Below, in pieces: positions 18,015 to 25,357 of a stretch of 64,000 bases of DNA (its first letter is position 1; the number at the start of each line of letters is the position of its first letter). The notes below the pieces were generated by a model. The model did not search any database. It was not told the DNA's origin and saw only the letters and a list, made by a program, of their open reading frames with translations. A program made the position numbers and the translations under genes. The DNA comes from Amycolatopsis thailandensis. Lineage in GTDB: Bacteria; Actinomycetota; Actinomycetes; Mycobacteriales; Pseudonocardiaceae. The DNA lies in the NCBI RefSeq assembly GCF_002234405.1, contig NZ_NMQT01000032.1, forward strand, positions 1-64,000, read 5' to 3'.

Positions 18015-18614
18015 ATGGAGATGATCACCGTGCCGGCGGGCGAGGTCACGCTTTCGGACCGGCGGACGCAGCGGAGCTGGACTGTCGGCGTCGAGTCCTA
18101 CCTGCTCGCGCCCTGTCCGGTCACCCGCGGGTCCGGCCGTTTCCCCCTCGTCGAGGTCTCCTGGGAAGACACCCTCCGGTTCTGCAACACGGTGTCCGAA
18201 CGTGAAGGGCTGACTCCGGCTTACCGGCTGGAGCCCGAGGTGACCTGGGACCGGACCGCGAACGGCTACCGCCTCCCCACCGAGGCGGAGTGGGAGCACG
18301 CCTGCCGCGCCGGCACGACCGGACCTCGCTACGGTCCGCTCGACGAGATCGCCTGGTACCGCGAGAACTCGGCGGAGTCCGTGCACGAGGTCGGCGGGAA
18401 GACGCCCAACGCCTGGGGCCTGCACGACATGCTGGGCAACGTCTGGGAATGGTGCTGGGACGTGTACGACGCGGAGGTGTACGGCGAGTACCGGGTGCTG
18501 CGGGGCGGTGGCTGGTTCGACGAACAGTGGAGTTGCCGGGCATCGGTGCGGCGCCGTAGTCACCCGACCTTCCACGTCGACGACGTCGGCTTCCGTCTCG
18601 CCAGATCACTGTGA
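18015..18614 (+). CDS. compact formylglycine-generating-enzyme-like (SUMF fold) protein
   Basis: 199 residues versus about 280-300 for true FGE. The fold markers FPLVEVSWEDTLRFCN, YRLPTEAEWEHACRAG, GNVWEW and DDVGFRLA are present. The segment between PVTR and FPLVEVSW is almost absent. At the active site, GGGWFDEQWSC aligns with FGE GGSYMCHRSYC: the second Cys is kept but the first is Asp. It should therefore not form formylglycine, and may be a ligand-binding or non-FGE oxidase relative. It starts 12 bp after the efflux gene and is probably cotranscribed. Confidence 0.85.
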   Translation: MEMITVPAGEVTLSDRRTQRSWTVGVESYLLAPCPVTRGSGRFPLVEVSWEDTLRFCNTVSEREGLTPAYRLEPEVTWDRTANGYRLPTEAEWEHACRAGTTGPRYGPLDEIAWYRENSAESVHEVGGKTPNAWGLHDMLGNVWEWCWDVYDAEVYGEYRVLRGGGWFDEQWSCRASVRRRSHPTFHVDDVGFRLARSL

Positions 18615-18695
18615 CCCCGGCTGGAGTCCTTGATGATCACGCGATTGAATGACGTCACGGACACCCCGCCGGGGTGCCGGAACCTGGAGGAAACC

Positions 18696-18953
18696 GTGAC
18701 CGCTCCCCGAGACGTCGAACGCGTCTATTCCACCGCCGACGTCGTCGCGAAACTGCGCCGGCTCGCCGACGCTCTCGAGTCCGAGACCTCGTTCCGTATC
18801 CAGATCGCCGGAGAACGGTTCCGCGTCCCCGCCCGCGCGCAGTTCTCGATCGAGCACGAGCGCGGCGACGGCGAGGAAGAGGTCGAGTTCCAGCTGAAGT
18901 GGAAGATCGAGGAGACCGACTCGGACGACGACTCCGAAGGCACCGTCGTCTGA
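18696..18953 (+). CDS. amphi-Trp domain protein
   Basis: 85 residues with the amphi-Trp domain layout: helix (TADVVAKLRRLADALES), FRIQIAGERFRVPA, FSIEHERGDGEEEVEFQLKWK, then an acidic tail. The family is small and of unknown function, widespread in archaea and bacteria. The GTG at 18696 is selected by GGAGG at 18686-18690. It follows the SUMF-like gene by 81 bp and is closed by a GC-rich hairpin. Confidence 0.8.
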   Translation: MTAPRDVERVYSTADVVAKLRRLADALESETSFRIQIAGERFRVPARAQFSIEHERGDGEEEVEFQLKWKIEETDSDDDSEGTVV

Positions 18954-18982
18954 CTTTCCGTCCACAAAGGACCGGAACCGGG

Positions 18983-19019
18983 CGGGCCCGCATTTCCATC
19001 GCGGGCCCGTCCTTCTTCT
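18983..19019. terminator. terminator between convergent genes
   Basis: CGGGCCCGC and GCGGGCCCG form a perfect 9-bp stem around ATTTCCATC, followed on the + strand by the pyrimidine tract TCCTTCTTCTCT. It would stop transcription from the amphi-Trp gene before the convergent XRE regulator. Confidence 0.75.
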
Positions 19020-19796
19020 CTAGGTCGGCCTCGCGACCAGCTCCATCCAGAAGTCGGGCGCGTACTTGCCGATCTTCGAGAACTCGATCTTGCCCGCCGG
19101 GCAAGCCCGTTTCGACGAGTCGACGATGCCGTTGCTCCAGTGCACGATCGCCCAGACGCAGCGGCCGTCCTTCATGTGGTCGGTCACCCAGATCTCCAGG
19201 TAGTCCTGGCACTCGCGGTACCAGATCGACCCGGCAGTGTCGTCGCGGTGATCGCGGACATCGGTGCTCCGCTGTGGGCAGGTGCCCTGCGCGTCGGCAC
19301 CGTTCGGGCGTCCGACGTTCACCTGGAGTTCGCCCTCGTAGGAGATGAGCGTCCACGGCCATACCCCGGCGACGCCGGTCGCGATCAGCACCCCCGCCAC
19401 CGCGCCGGACAGCAGCAGCAAGAGCCGATGACCGAAGCCGATCCGGTGAGGTGCCGGGGGCGGCTGCCGCACGGGATCGCCGAAAGCGAGTTCGACGACG
19501 TCGCCTTCCGGTGGCTGAGTGGCAGTCCCGGCGAGGAGGCCCTGCAATCGCCTTACCGTCTCTTCCGTTTGCCCAAGGCCGAGAAGAATGGCCCGCAACT
19601 CGCGTTGGGTCGGCGGTTCGCGTCTGCCGTTCTCGATTTCCGAAATTCGTTCACGCCTGATCCGGAGACCGTGTTTCGCCGCGCGGCCCGCGAGGTTGTC
19701 CTGGGTCAGGCTCCGTTTGTCCCGGAGCCGTTTGATCAGTGCACCGAGCTCTTCGACGTCGGCGATGTCACCGGAATCGCCGCCCCGGACTTCCAT
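19020..19796 (-). CDS. membrane-anchored XRE-family regulator
   Basis: 258 residues. The cytoplasmic XRE helix-turn-helix (about 18-75: LGALIKRLRDKRSLTQDNLAG...RRERISEIENGRREPP) is followed by a linker and one transmembrane helix (LLLLLSGAVAGVLIATGVAGV). An outside domain follows with four cysteines (GTCPQR, RECQDYL, GRCVWA, RACPAGK) that could pair. This topology suggests a one-component sensor. The ATG at 19796 has AGGGGAG upstream. It is divergent from a DUF397 gene, with two GTCGCGAC palindromes between them. Confidence 0.82.
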   Translation of the reverse strand: MEVRGGDSGDIADVEELGALIKRLRDKRSLTQDNLAGRAAKHGLRIRRERISEIENGRREPPTQRELRAILLGLGQTEETVRRLQGLLAGTATQPPEGDVVELAFGDPVRQPPPAPHRIGFGHRLLLLLSGAVAGVLIATGVAGVWPWTLISYEGELQVNVGRPNGADAQGTCPQRSTDVRDHRDDTAGSIWYRECQDYLEIWVTDHMKDGRCVWAIVHWSNGIVDSSKRACPAGKIEFSKIGKYAPDFWMELVARPT

Positions 19797-19906
19797 GGCG
19801 CTCCCCTGTCCCTCAGCGCTTGCGCGACCGCGCAGAGGTAGGTTAGCGACACCGCGAACGGTGGGCATTCGCGGCCAGGTTTCCGCTGGTGAACAAGTTG
19901 TGCGCT

Positions 19907-19935
19907 GTCGCGACAAAGTTCCCCGACGTCGCGAC
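19907..19935. promoter_or_regulatory. pair of GTCGCGAC palindromes, 21 bp apart
   Basis: TGTCGCGACA (19906-19915) and CGTCGCGACG (19927-19936) share the core GTCGCGAC with a centre-to-centre spacing of exactly 21 bp, two helical turns. They lie between the divergent XRE-membrane regulator and the DUF397 gene. They are good candidates for that regulator's own operator. Confidence 0.5.
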
Positions 19936-19992
19936 GGCGGAGTATTCCACGCTCTTTCCTCATCCGGAGAAACAAATGAGGGAGGAACTCCT

Positions 19993-20211
19993 GTGACACA
20001 GGATCTCACCGGCGCTGCATGGTTCAAGAGCAGTCGATGCGGAGGCGGACCGACCTGCGTGGAAGTCGCCTTCTTGGAATCGGGGGTCGGCGTCCGGGAC
20101 TCGAAGGATCCCGGCCCCGCGTTCGTGGTCTCCCCGGGGAGCTGGTCGTCTTTCGTCCGCCATTGTTCCGGGACGGCGGACGGTCAGGGATGCGACTCCG
20201 CCACCTCGTGA
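19993..20211 (+). CDS. DUF397 protein
   Basis: 72 residues matching DUF397 throughout: AAWFKSSRCGGGPTCVEVAF...VGVRDSKDPGPAFVVSPGSWSSFV. Such proteins are encoded next to XRE/DUF5753 regulators in Streptomyces and relatives (WhiJ/AbaA-type sets) and are thought to modulate them. The GTG at 19993 is preceded by GGAGGA (19981-19986). Its last 28 bp overlap the 3' end of the opposing DUF5753-HTH gene. Confidence 0.9.
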   Translation: MTQDLTGAAWFKSSRCGGGPTCVEVAFLESGVGVRDSKDPGPAFVVSPGSWSSFVRHCSGTADGQGCDSATS

Positions 20212-21026
20212 ATCAGTTCGACCGAGTCCGCGGGCGCCAGCGCCAGCTCTTGGACCCGATCGAACGCGGTGAGGTACTGCTTCACCCGGTCGGCATCCTG
20301 GGTGAGTCGTCCCTCGGTCAGGTCGTCGGTGTAGACGACGTCCGGATCCTCGGGACGCGGGAAGCCCAGGATGATGAACCCGCCCGCCTGGGCGGGGTGC
20401 ATTCCCACGGACGACGGCAGGACCCGCACGGTGACGTGCGGGTCCCCCGCCGCGTCGGCCAGACGCAGCAGTTGCGCTGCCATCAGTCCCGGCTCGGGCA
20501 CCGGACAGCGAAGCGCCGTTTCGTCGATGACGACCGACAGGTGCGGCGGCTTCTCCCTGCGGAGGAGCGCCTGACGATCCATCCGCAGGGCGACCCGGCG
20601 CTCGGCGACCTCGGGTGTCGAGCCGGCGGCGAGCGAGAGCGCGTGCGCGTACTCGCGCGTCTGCAGCAAACCGGGGATCCACTGCGGCTGGTACTCGCGG
20701 ATGTCACCGGCCTCTTCCTCGTAGCCGAGGTAGAGGTTGTAGCCGTCGTAGATGACACCGTCGAGGTCCGGCCGTTTGCCCCGCTGCCTCGACACCGCGA
20801 GCATCGCCGCCCGGCGGGCACCGGCCACCGCGTAGAAGTCCAGGAGTTCGCGCAGGTCCAGCGGCCGGACGGCAACCTGGCCGGTCTCGATCCGGCTGAT
20901 CTTGGCGGCCGAGCATTCCAGCCGCGCGGCGGCCTCGTCGAGCGTCCGGCCCGCCTGCTCGCGCAGACGCCTGAGTTCGCGACCGAACCGGCGACGATCT
21001 TCCACCGCGTCAGACGTCTCTGGCAC
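20184..21026 (-). CDS. XRE-family regulator with DUF5753 domain
   Basis: 280 residues: an N-terminal XRE HTH (about 12-70: FGRELRRLREQAGRTLDEAAA...CSAAKISRIETGQV) and a C-terminal DUF5753 domain (QPQWIPGLLQTREYA, ALRCPV, VRVLPSSVGMHPAQAGGFIIL, VVYTDDLTEGRLT). These WhiJ-type regulators pair with DUF397 partners in differentiation and antibiotic control in Streptomyces. The GTG at 21026 is chosen by TAGGAG upstream. Two AATGCAANNNTTGCAC sites lie between it and the divergent membrane-protein gene. Confidence 0.9.
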   Translation of the reverse strand: MPETSDAVEDRRRFGRELRRLREQAGRTLDEAAARLECSAAKISRIETGQVAVRPLDLRELLDFYAVAGARRAAMLAVSRQRGKRPDLDGVIYDGYNLYLGYEEEAGDIREYQPQWIPGLLQTREYAHALSLAAGSTPEVAERRVALRMDRQALLRREKPPHLSVVIDETALRCPVPEPGLMAAQLLRLADAAGDPHVTVRVLPSSVGMHPAQAGGFIILGFPRPEDPDVVYTDDLTEGRLTQDADRVKQYLTAFDRVQELALAPADSVELIHEVAESHP

Positions 21027-21055
21027 TCGAACTCCTATCGAAGCAAAAACTACAC

Positions 21056-21118
21056 AATGCAAATCTTGCACTACTGGCCGCCACTCGCTAGCGTCCATGC
21101 AGAATGCAATATTTGCAC
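21056..21118. promoter_or_regulatory. two AATGCAANNNTTGCAC operator-like sites
   Basis: AATGCAAATCTTGCAC (21056-21071) and AATGCAATATTTGCAC (21103-21118) are 16-bp copies with identical arms. Their cores TGCAA/TTGCA are perfectly symmetrical and their centres lie 47 bp apart. They occupy the divergent promoter between the DUF5753-HTH gene and the membrane pair. The obvious candidate binder is the adjacent HTH protein. Confidence 0.65.
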
Positions 21119-21131
21119 GAGGGGACAGGTC

Positions 21132-21878
21132 ATGGCCGATGGGCTGCACAAACTGATCGACGAGGGTGTCCCGGAGGTGGTCGATCGCCTCGGCAGATGG
21201 CTGCTGTATCCCGTCTTCTGGCTGACGACGGCGATCCTCGCCCTCTGGTTCCTGCAAACGGGACTGGTCTACGGAGTCTTGGTCATCGGCCCCCCGCTGA
21301 TCCTGCTCCTCAGCTCCAGGTTCCACGGCCTGGGCCGCGTCTCGACCGCTCTGCTGGTGATCGCCGGACTGGCGGCACTGGTGCCCACCTTCTTCCTCGG
21401 GAAGTACAAGGCGGCCGAAGACGGTCACACCGGCTTGATCCTCGTCGGCTTCCTCGTCTTCCTGATCTGGGGCGCCGCCTACCCGGCGATGCTCGACAAG
21501 TTCGACGAACGGTTTCAGCTCTCCCAGTATCCGGCTGATACGCGGCGCAAGCTCCCGAAGGATGAACGAAACGAGCTCGCCCTGCTCCGCGTACTCCTGG
21601 TCAAGATCGTCATGGCGACCGTGACGATGCTGGTCGTCGACGCCACCATCGCCGTGATCCTCAGTCTGATCGCCCTCCTTCTTCGCAATCGCTGGTCCGC
21701 AGCTGTCGTCGGTGTGGCCTGCCTGGTCGAATCCGTCGCTGAACTCGACGACCTGAACCTCGTCTTCCGCTTCGACCCGATGGAGATCGCGGCCGGGCTG
21801 CTCGCCGCGCTGATGTGGTGGGACGCGGTCAAGAACCCGTTGTGGGACAGGCGAGTGCGGCCGGGGATGGGACGATGA
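21132..21878 (+). CDS. multi-pass membrane protein of unknown function
   Basis: 248 residues. Hydrophobic segments near 20-45 (LLYPVFWLTTAILALWFLQTGL), 48-62, 70-90, 100-120, 170-195 and 200-235 suggest about six membrane passes. A charged cytoplasmic stretch near 135-155 (RRKLPKDERNELALL) interrupts them. I do not recognise a family. The ATG at 21132 follows GAGGGGACAGG. It overlaps the RDD gene by 4 nt (ATGA). Control by the divergent DUF5753-HTH regulator is likely from the shared operators. Confidence 0.8.
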   Translation: MADGLHKLIDEGVPEVVDRLGRWLLYPVFWLTTAILALWFLQTGLVYGVLVIGPPLILLLSSRFHGLGRVSTALLVIAGLAALVPTFFLGKYKAAEDGHTGLILVGFLVFLIWGAAYPAMLDKFDERFQLSQYPADTRRKLPKDERNELALLRVLLVKIVMATVTMLVVDATIAVILSLIALLLRNRWSAAVVGVACLVESVAELDDLNLVFRFDPMEIAAGLLAALMWWDAVKNPLWDRRVRPGMGR

Positions 21879-22684
21879 TCCAGCCGCCGGGGACACTGTT
21901 CCCGCCACATCCGACGTCGGCCCGCCGGTGGGGAGCCCGCTGGATCGACTGGCTCGTACCCTGGCTGGTCACCTCGCCACTCTGGTTCCTGACCGCCGAA
22001 AAGATCCAGACCGAAGCCACGAAACACGGCTTCACGCTGGCGGGCAAGGGAATCTTCAAGTCCGTGTTCGGTGATTGGGGCGCGCTCGGTGACGCCGCCG
22101 GCGACGAGGCGGGCGAACTGTGGAGCGACATCGTCTTCTACATCGCCCTGACACTGGCCGTCCAGGTTCTGCTGATCATGGCGTACGAGGTTCTCCTCAC
22201 CCGCCTTTGGGGACGCACCCTGGGCAAGGCGGCCTTCGCGCTGACGGTGCGCGGCGCCGACGGTGGACGGCTGAGCTTCGGCCGGATCTGTGCGCGGTCC
22301 ACCATTACGGTCCTCGTCCCCGGCCTCGGCTGGGTGCTGCTCATCGCGGCCGTCCTCACCTTGAGCGTGCTGCTCATGCTGGCGGGCGTCGCGCTCTTGA
22401 TCTTCTCGGCCGTCGAATGCGCCGTCCTGCGGATGTCACCGGCGGGCAAGACCTCCTGGCACGATCGGCGGACCGGTTCGGTCGTGGTGCCCAAGACCTG
22501 GACGGAACAACTGCGGCAAGCCCGCGAGTTCCAGCAGCGCGCCCTGGACAGTGGAGTGGCGCGCGCTCGCCAAGCCTGGCAAGCGCCGCAGGTCCAACAG
22601 CTCTCCCAGCAGGCTCAGGCGACCTTCCAGCAGGTGCGGGAACGAGGCCGTCAGGCGATAAGGCGCGACGACGAGCCGTCATGA
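21875..22684 (+). CDS. RDD family membrane protein
   Basis: 269 residues. The RDD domain begins RRWGARWIDWLV and continues through several membrane segments, with the conserved TRLWGRTLGKAAFALTVRGADG and the closing KTSWHDRRTGSVVVP. RDD proteins are integral membrane proteins, some linked to ion exchange. The C-terminal 65 residues form a Gln/Ala/Arg-rich coiled helix outside the domain. It is translationally coupled to the preceding membrane protein. Its 3' end overlaps the opposing SDR pseudogene by 6 bp. Confidence 0.88.
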   Translation: MIQPPGTLFPPHPTSARRWGARWIDWLVPWLVTSPLWFLTAEKIQTEATKHGFTLAGKGIFKSVFGDWGALGDAAGDEAGELWSDIVFYIALTLAVQVLLIMAYEVLLTRLWGRTLGKAAFALTVRGADGGRLSFGRICARSTITVLVPGLGWVLLIAAVLTLSVLLMLAGVALLIFSAVECAVLRMSPAGKTSWHDRRTGSVVVPKTWTEQLRQAREFQQRALDSGVARARQAWQAPQVQQLSQQAQATFQQVRERGRQAIRRDDEPS

Positions 22685-22895
22685 ACGGGCGGGTCGCAGC
22701 AGGTCTTCGAGCCCGATCCGCTTCAGGAACCGCTCGCGGATCCGGTCTGCCACGGCACTGACCTCCCCGGAACCGTCGTTCGACGGATCGATGTGCACGC
22801 GGAACGGACGCTCACCGCGTCGGGCGCCTGGACGACGCGGTGAGCGCGCCGAAGCCACTGGACGCGCCGGTGATGACGATGATCTTTTCGCTCAC
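22679..22895 (-). pseudogene. internally deleted short-chain dehydrogenase remnant
   Basis: The strand keeps both ends of an SDR gene. GGAGGTC and GTG at 22895 open a frame reading VSEKIIVITGASSGFGALTA, which hits a stop after SSRRPTR. In another frame the sequence continues ERPFRVHIDPSNDGSGEVSA and ends RFLKRIGLEDLLRPARS with TGA at 22679. Those are the characteristic first and last residues of one SDR subfamily of roughly 300 residues, so about 600-700 bp are missing, with a frame change at the junction. It lies 13 bp after the intact SDR gene. Confidence 0.8.
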
Positions 22896-22908
22896 GACGA
22901 GACCTCCC

Positions 22909-23634
22909 TCAGACGATTCCGCCGTTGGCGCGGAGAACCTGACCGTTGACCCAGCGGGCCGGGCCCGCGAGGAACGAGACGACCTCGGCGATGTCTGTCG
23001 GCGTACCGAGGCGTTCGAGCGGCGGCTGCGCGGCCATGCGCGCGACGGTCTCTTCGTCCTTGCCGTCGAGGAACAGCGCCGTGGCTGTAGGACCGGGGGC
23101 CACCGCGTTCACCGTGATGTCGCGGCCGCGCAGTTCGCGGGCGAGGACCAGGGTGATCGCCTCGACCGCACCCTTCGTGGCGGCATAGGCCGCGTACCCG
23201 GGAAGGGCGAGACCGAGCACCGAGGTGGAGAAGTTGACGATCGCGCCGCCGTCGCGCACGCGGCGCGCGGCCTGCTGGTCGACCACGAAGGTGCCGCGGA
23301 TGTTGGTGCGGTGCAACCGGTCCAGCCGGTCGAGATCCAGTTCGGCCACCGGCGCCAGATACATGGTCCCGGCGGCGTGGACGACGACGTCGATCCCGCC
23401 GAAGGTCTTCTCGGCGGTGTCGAACAGCGCCGAGACGGCGTTCTCGTCGGCGACGTCGGCCTGCGCCGCGATCGCCTGGCCGCCCGAAGCGGTGATCGCG
23501 TCGACCGCGGCCCGCGCCTCGTCCTTGTTGCCGCCGTATCCGACGACGACCGCGAATCCGTCGGACGCCAGCCGCTCGGCGGACTCCCTGCCGATGCCCC
23601 GCGATCCGCCGGTGACGATCGCTACGCGTGTCAT
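22909..23634 (-). CDS. short-chain dehydrogenase/reductase (FabG-like)
   Basis: 241 residues of the classical SDR type. The cofactor motif is VTGGSRGIG, followed by HAAGTMY. The catalytic Ser/Tyr/Lys are in FSTSVLG and YAAYAATKGAVE, and the C-terminus is GQVLRANGGIV. It should reduce or oxidise a carbonyl/alcohol with NADP(H); the substrate is unknown. It is divergent from a TetR gene with GATA-type palindromes between, so it is probably that repressor's target. The deleted SDR follows it in the same direction. Confidence 0.92.
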   Translation of the reverse strand: MTRVAIVTGGSRGIGRESAERLASDGFAVVVGYGGNKDEARAAVDAITASGGQAIAAQADVADENAVSALFDTAEKTFGGIDVVVHAAGTMYLAPVAELDLDRLDRLHRTNIRGTFVVDQQAARRVRDGGAIVNFSTSVLGLALPGYAAYAATKGAVEAITLVLARELRGRDITVNAVAPGPTATALFLDGKDEETVARMAAQPPLERLGTPTDIAEVVSFLAGPARWVNGQVLRANGGIV

Positions 23635-23659
23635 GATGCGCTCCCATCAGGTGTTTCCA

Positions 23660-23726
23660 TTGATAACGCTATCAAGATATCACCGATACAGAACCAGTGC
23701 TACCCGATGAGTGTTATCGTTGATAC
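23660..23726. promoter_or_regulatory. TetR operator candidates in the SDR/TetR divergent promoter
   Basis: TTGATAACGCTATCAA (23660-23675) has perfect 6-bp arms TTGATA/TATCAA. A related GTGTTATCGTTGATAC (23711-23726) abuts the TetR start codon. Both contain TATC/GATA half-sites. One lies on each side of the shared promoter region, as expected for joint repression of both genes. Confidence 0.6.
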
Positions 23727-24401
23727 ATGACGTTGACGACGAAGGACCGGCTGGTCCGCGCGGCGGCGGAACTTCTGCTGGAGGGCGGGCGAGACGCGTT
23801 GTCGACGCGTGCGGTCAGCGCCGCCGCGGGAGTGCAAGCACCCACGCTCTACCGCACTTTCGGTGACAAGGACGGCCTCCTCGACGCTGTCGCCACATAT
23901 GGCTTCCAGAGTTACCTGTGCGAGAAGCACCATCTCGGCGAGACCGAGGACCCGGTGGACGACCTCCGGCGCGGCTGGGATCTGCATGTCGAGTTCGGTC
24001 TGTCCCAGCCCGCGTTCTACATGCTCATGTACGGCGAACCCCGCGTCCGCGAAGCACGCCAGGAGGCGGACGCGATGCTCCGCCGGATCGTCGAACGCAT
24101 CGCCGAGGCCGGAAGACTGCGCGTACCGGTCGAACGAGCCGCCCAGTTGGTGCATGCGACCGGGATGGGCGTGATTCTCTCGCTCATCGCGAGCCCACCC
24201 GAAGAGCGCGACGCGGACCTGATCACCGCCGCGCGCGAACACGTCATCGCGACCATCACCGCCGAAAGTTTGGAGGCCGCTTCGGACATCCCCAGTCGTG
24301 CGATCGCGCTCAAAGCCGCCCTGGAGAAGGATCCCGGGGACGCGCTGACCCCGGCAGAGCACGCGATGCTCGCCGAGTGGCTCGATCGCGTCGCGCGGTG
24401 A
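23727..24401 (+). CDS. TetR-family transcriptional regulator
   Basis: 224 residues. The HTH lies in the first 55 residues (LVRAAAELLLEGGRDALSTRAVSAAAG...PTLYRTFGDKDGLLDAV), followed by a helical TetR_C-type ligand domain (YMLMYGEPRVREARQEAD). It is divergent from the SDR gene. The operator-like palindromes directly before both starts suggest it represses the SDR and itself. Its 3' end is 1 bp from the end of the opposing kinase gene. Confidence 0.9.
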   Translation: MTLTTKDRLVRAAAELLLEGGRDALSTRAVSAAAGVQAPTLYRTFGDKDGLLDAVATYGFQSYLCEKHHLGETEDPVDDLRRGWDLHVEFGLSQPAFYMLMYGEPRVREARQEADAMLRRIVERIAEAGRLRVPVERAAQLVHATGMGVILSLIASPPEERDADLITAAREHVIATITAESLEAASDIPSRAIALKAALEKDPGDALTPAEHAMLAEWLDRVAR

Positions 24402-24402
24402 G

Positions 24403-25260
24403 CTACCGGCCGACGGCCCTTGCCGCCGCGACGGCCTGCCCGGCGTAGGACCGTCCGAAAAGGACGGTGTGCACCAGGAGCGGGAACAGTTGATGCGCGC
24501 CGATCCGGTCGGTCCAGCCCTCGGCGAGCGGGGCGACCTCCTGGTAGGCGGCCAGCACCCGGTCGAGCAGCGGACAGCCGAACAACTGCAGCATCGCCAG
24601 ATCGGTCTCACGATGACCGCCGTGCGCGGCCGGGTCGATCAGGGCCGCCTCGACGGCACCCCACAGCACGTTGCCGTTCCACAGATCCCCGTGCAGACGG
24701 GCAGGAGGTTCGGCCGGTCCGGAAATCCCCGGTAGCCGCGTGCAAGCCTGTTCGATCGCGGCCGCTTCGTCGGCGTCCAACGTGCCCTCGTCGACAGCGC
24801 GGCGGACATACGGCAGGACGCGGTGCTCGGCATACCACCGCGGCCAGTCCTCCTCCGGTGCGTTCTCCATCGGAGCGACACCGATCCACGCGTCGACGGG
24901 CCCCTCCGGCGGAGCCGCGCCGAACGCGGGTGCTCCGGCCGCGTGCAACGCCGCGAGCCCCCGCCCCAGCCGTTCCGCCGCGTGGTGTGTCGGCCGACCT
25001 CCGCCGACCAGTTCCGTGACGAGCCATTCGTCGTCGTGGCCGCGGACCTCTGGCACCCGGACGGCTTCGGCCTCACCCAGCCACCGCAGTCCCGCCGCCT
25101 CCGCGGACGTCGCGTTCCGGGCATGCCCCCGTTTGACGACCACCGTGTCGCCGCTGTCCAACACCACTTCGGTGACCGCGCCCGAGAGCCCCCTCTCCTC
25201 GGCGACCGCTCGTCCGGTGATCCGCATGGCCGCCTCGGCAGGCATCGAAACCTGGGTCAT
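24403..25260 (-). CDS. fructosamine kinase family protein
   Basis: 285 residues of the APH-like kinase fold. Features include the N-lobe lysine in TVVVKRGH, LHAAGAPAFG, the catalytic loop PARLHGDLWNGNVLW, the metal site LIDPAAHGGHRETDLAML, and a C-terminal HQLFPLLVHTVLFG typical of fructosamine-3-kinases (YniA). These phosphorylate protein- or amino-acid-bound ketoamines to reverse glycation. The ATG at 25260 is preferred over TTG at 25269. GGAGG sits 13 nt upstream, a rather long spacing. No operon partner is seen. Confidence 0.88.
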   Translation of the reverse strand: MTQVSMPAEAAMRITGRAVAEERGLSGAVTEVVLDSGDTVVVKRGHARNATSAEAAGLRWLGEAEAVRVPEVRGHDDEWLVTELVGGGRPTHHAAERLGRGLAALHAAGAPAFGAAPPEGPVDAWIGVAPMENAPEEDWPRWYAEHRVLPYVRRAVDEGTLDADEAAAIEQACTRLPGISGPAEPPARLHGDLWNGNVLWGAVEAALIDPAAHGGHRETDLAMLQLFGCPLLDRVLAAYQEVAPLAEGWTDRIGAHQLFPLLVHTVLFGRSYAGQAVAAARAVGR

Positions 25261-25357
25261 GCCCAGCAACCTACCTCCGCCGATCGGGTGAACGCTCGTT
25301 GTCTAGGGTGCTTTCAGGGGAACTCAAGGTGTTTTCGTTTCCGAGGGGAGATCGGCC

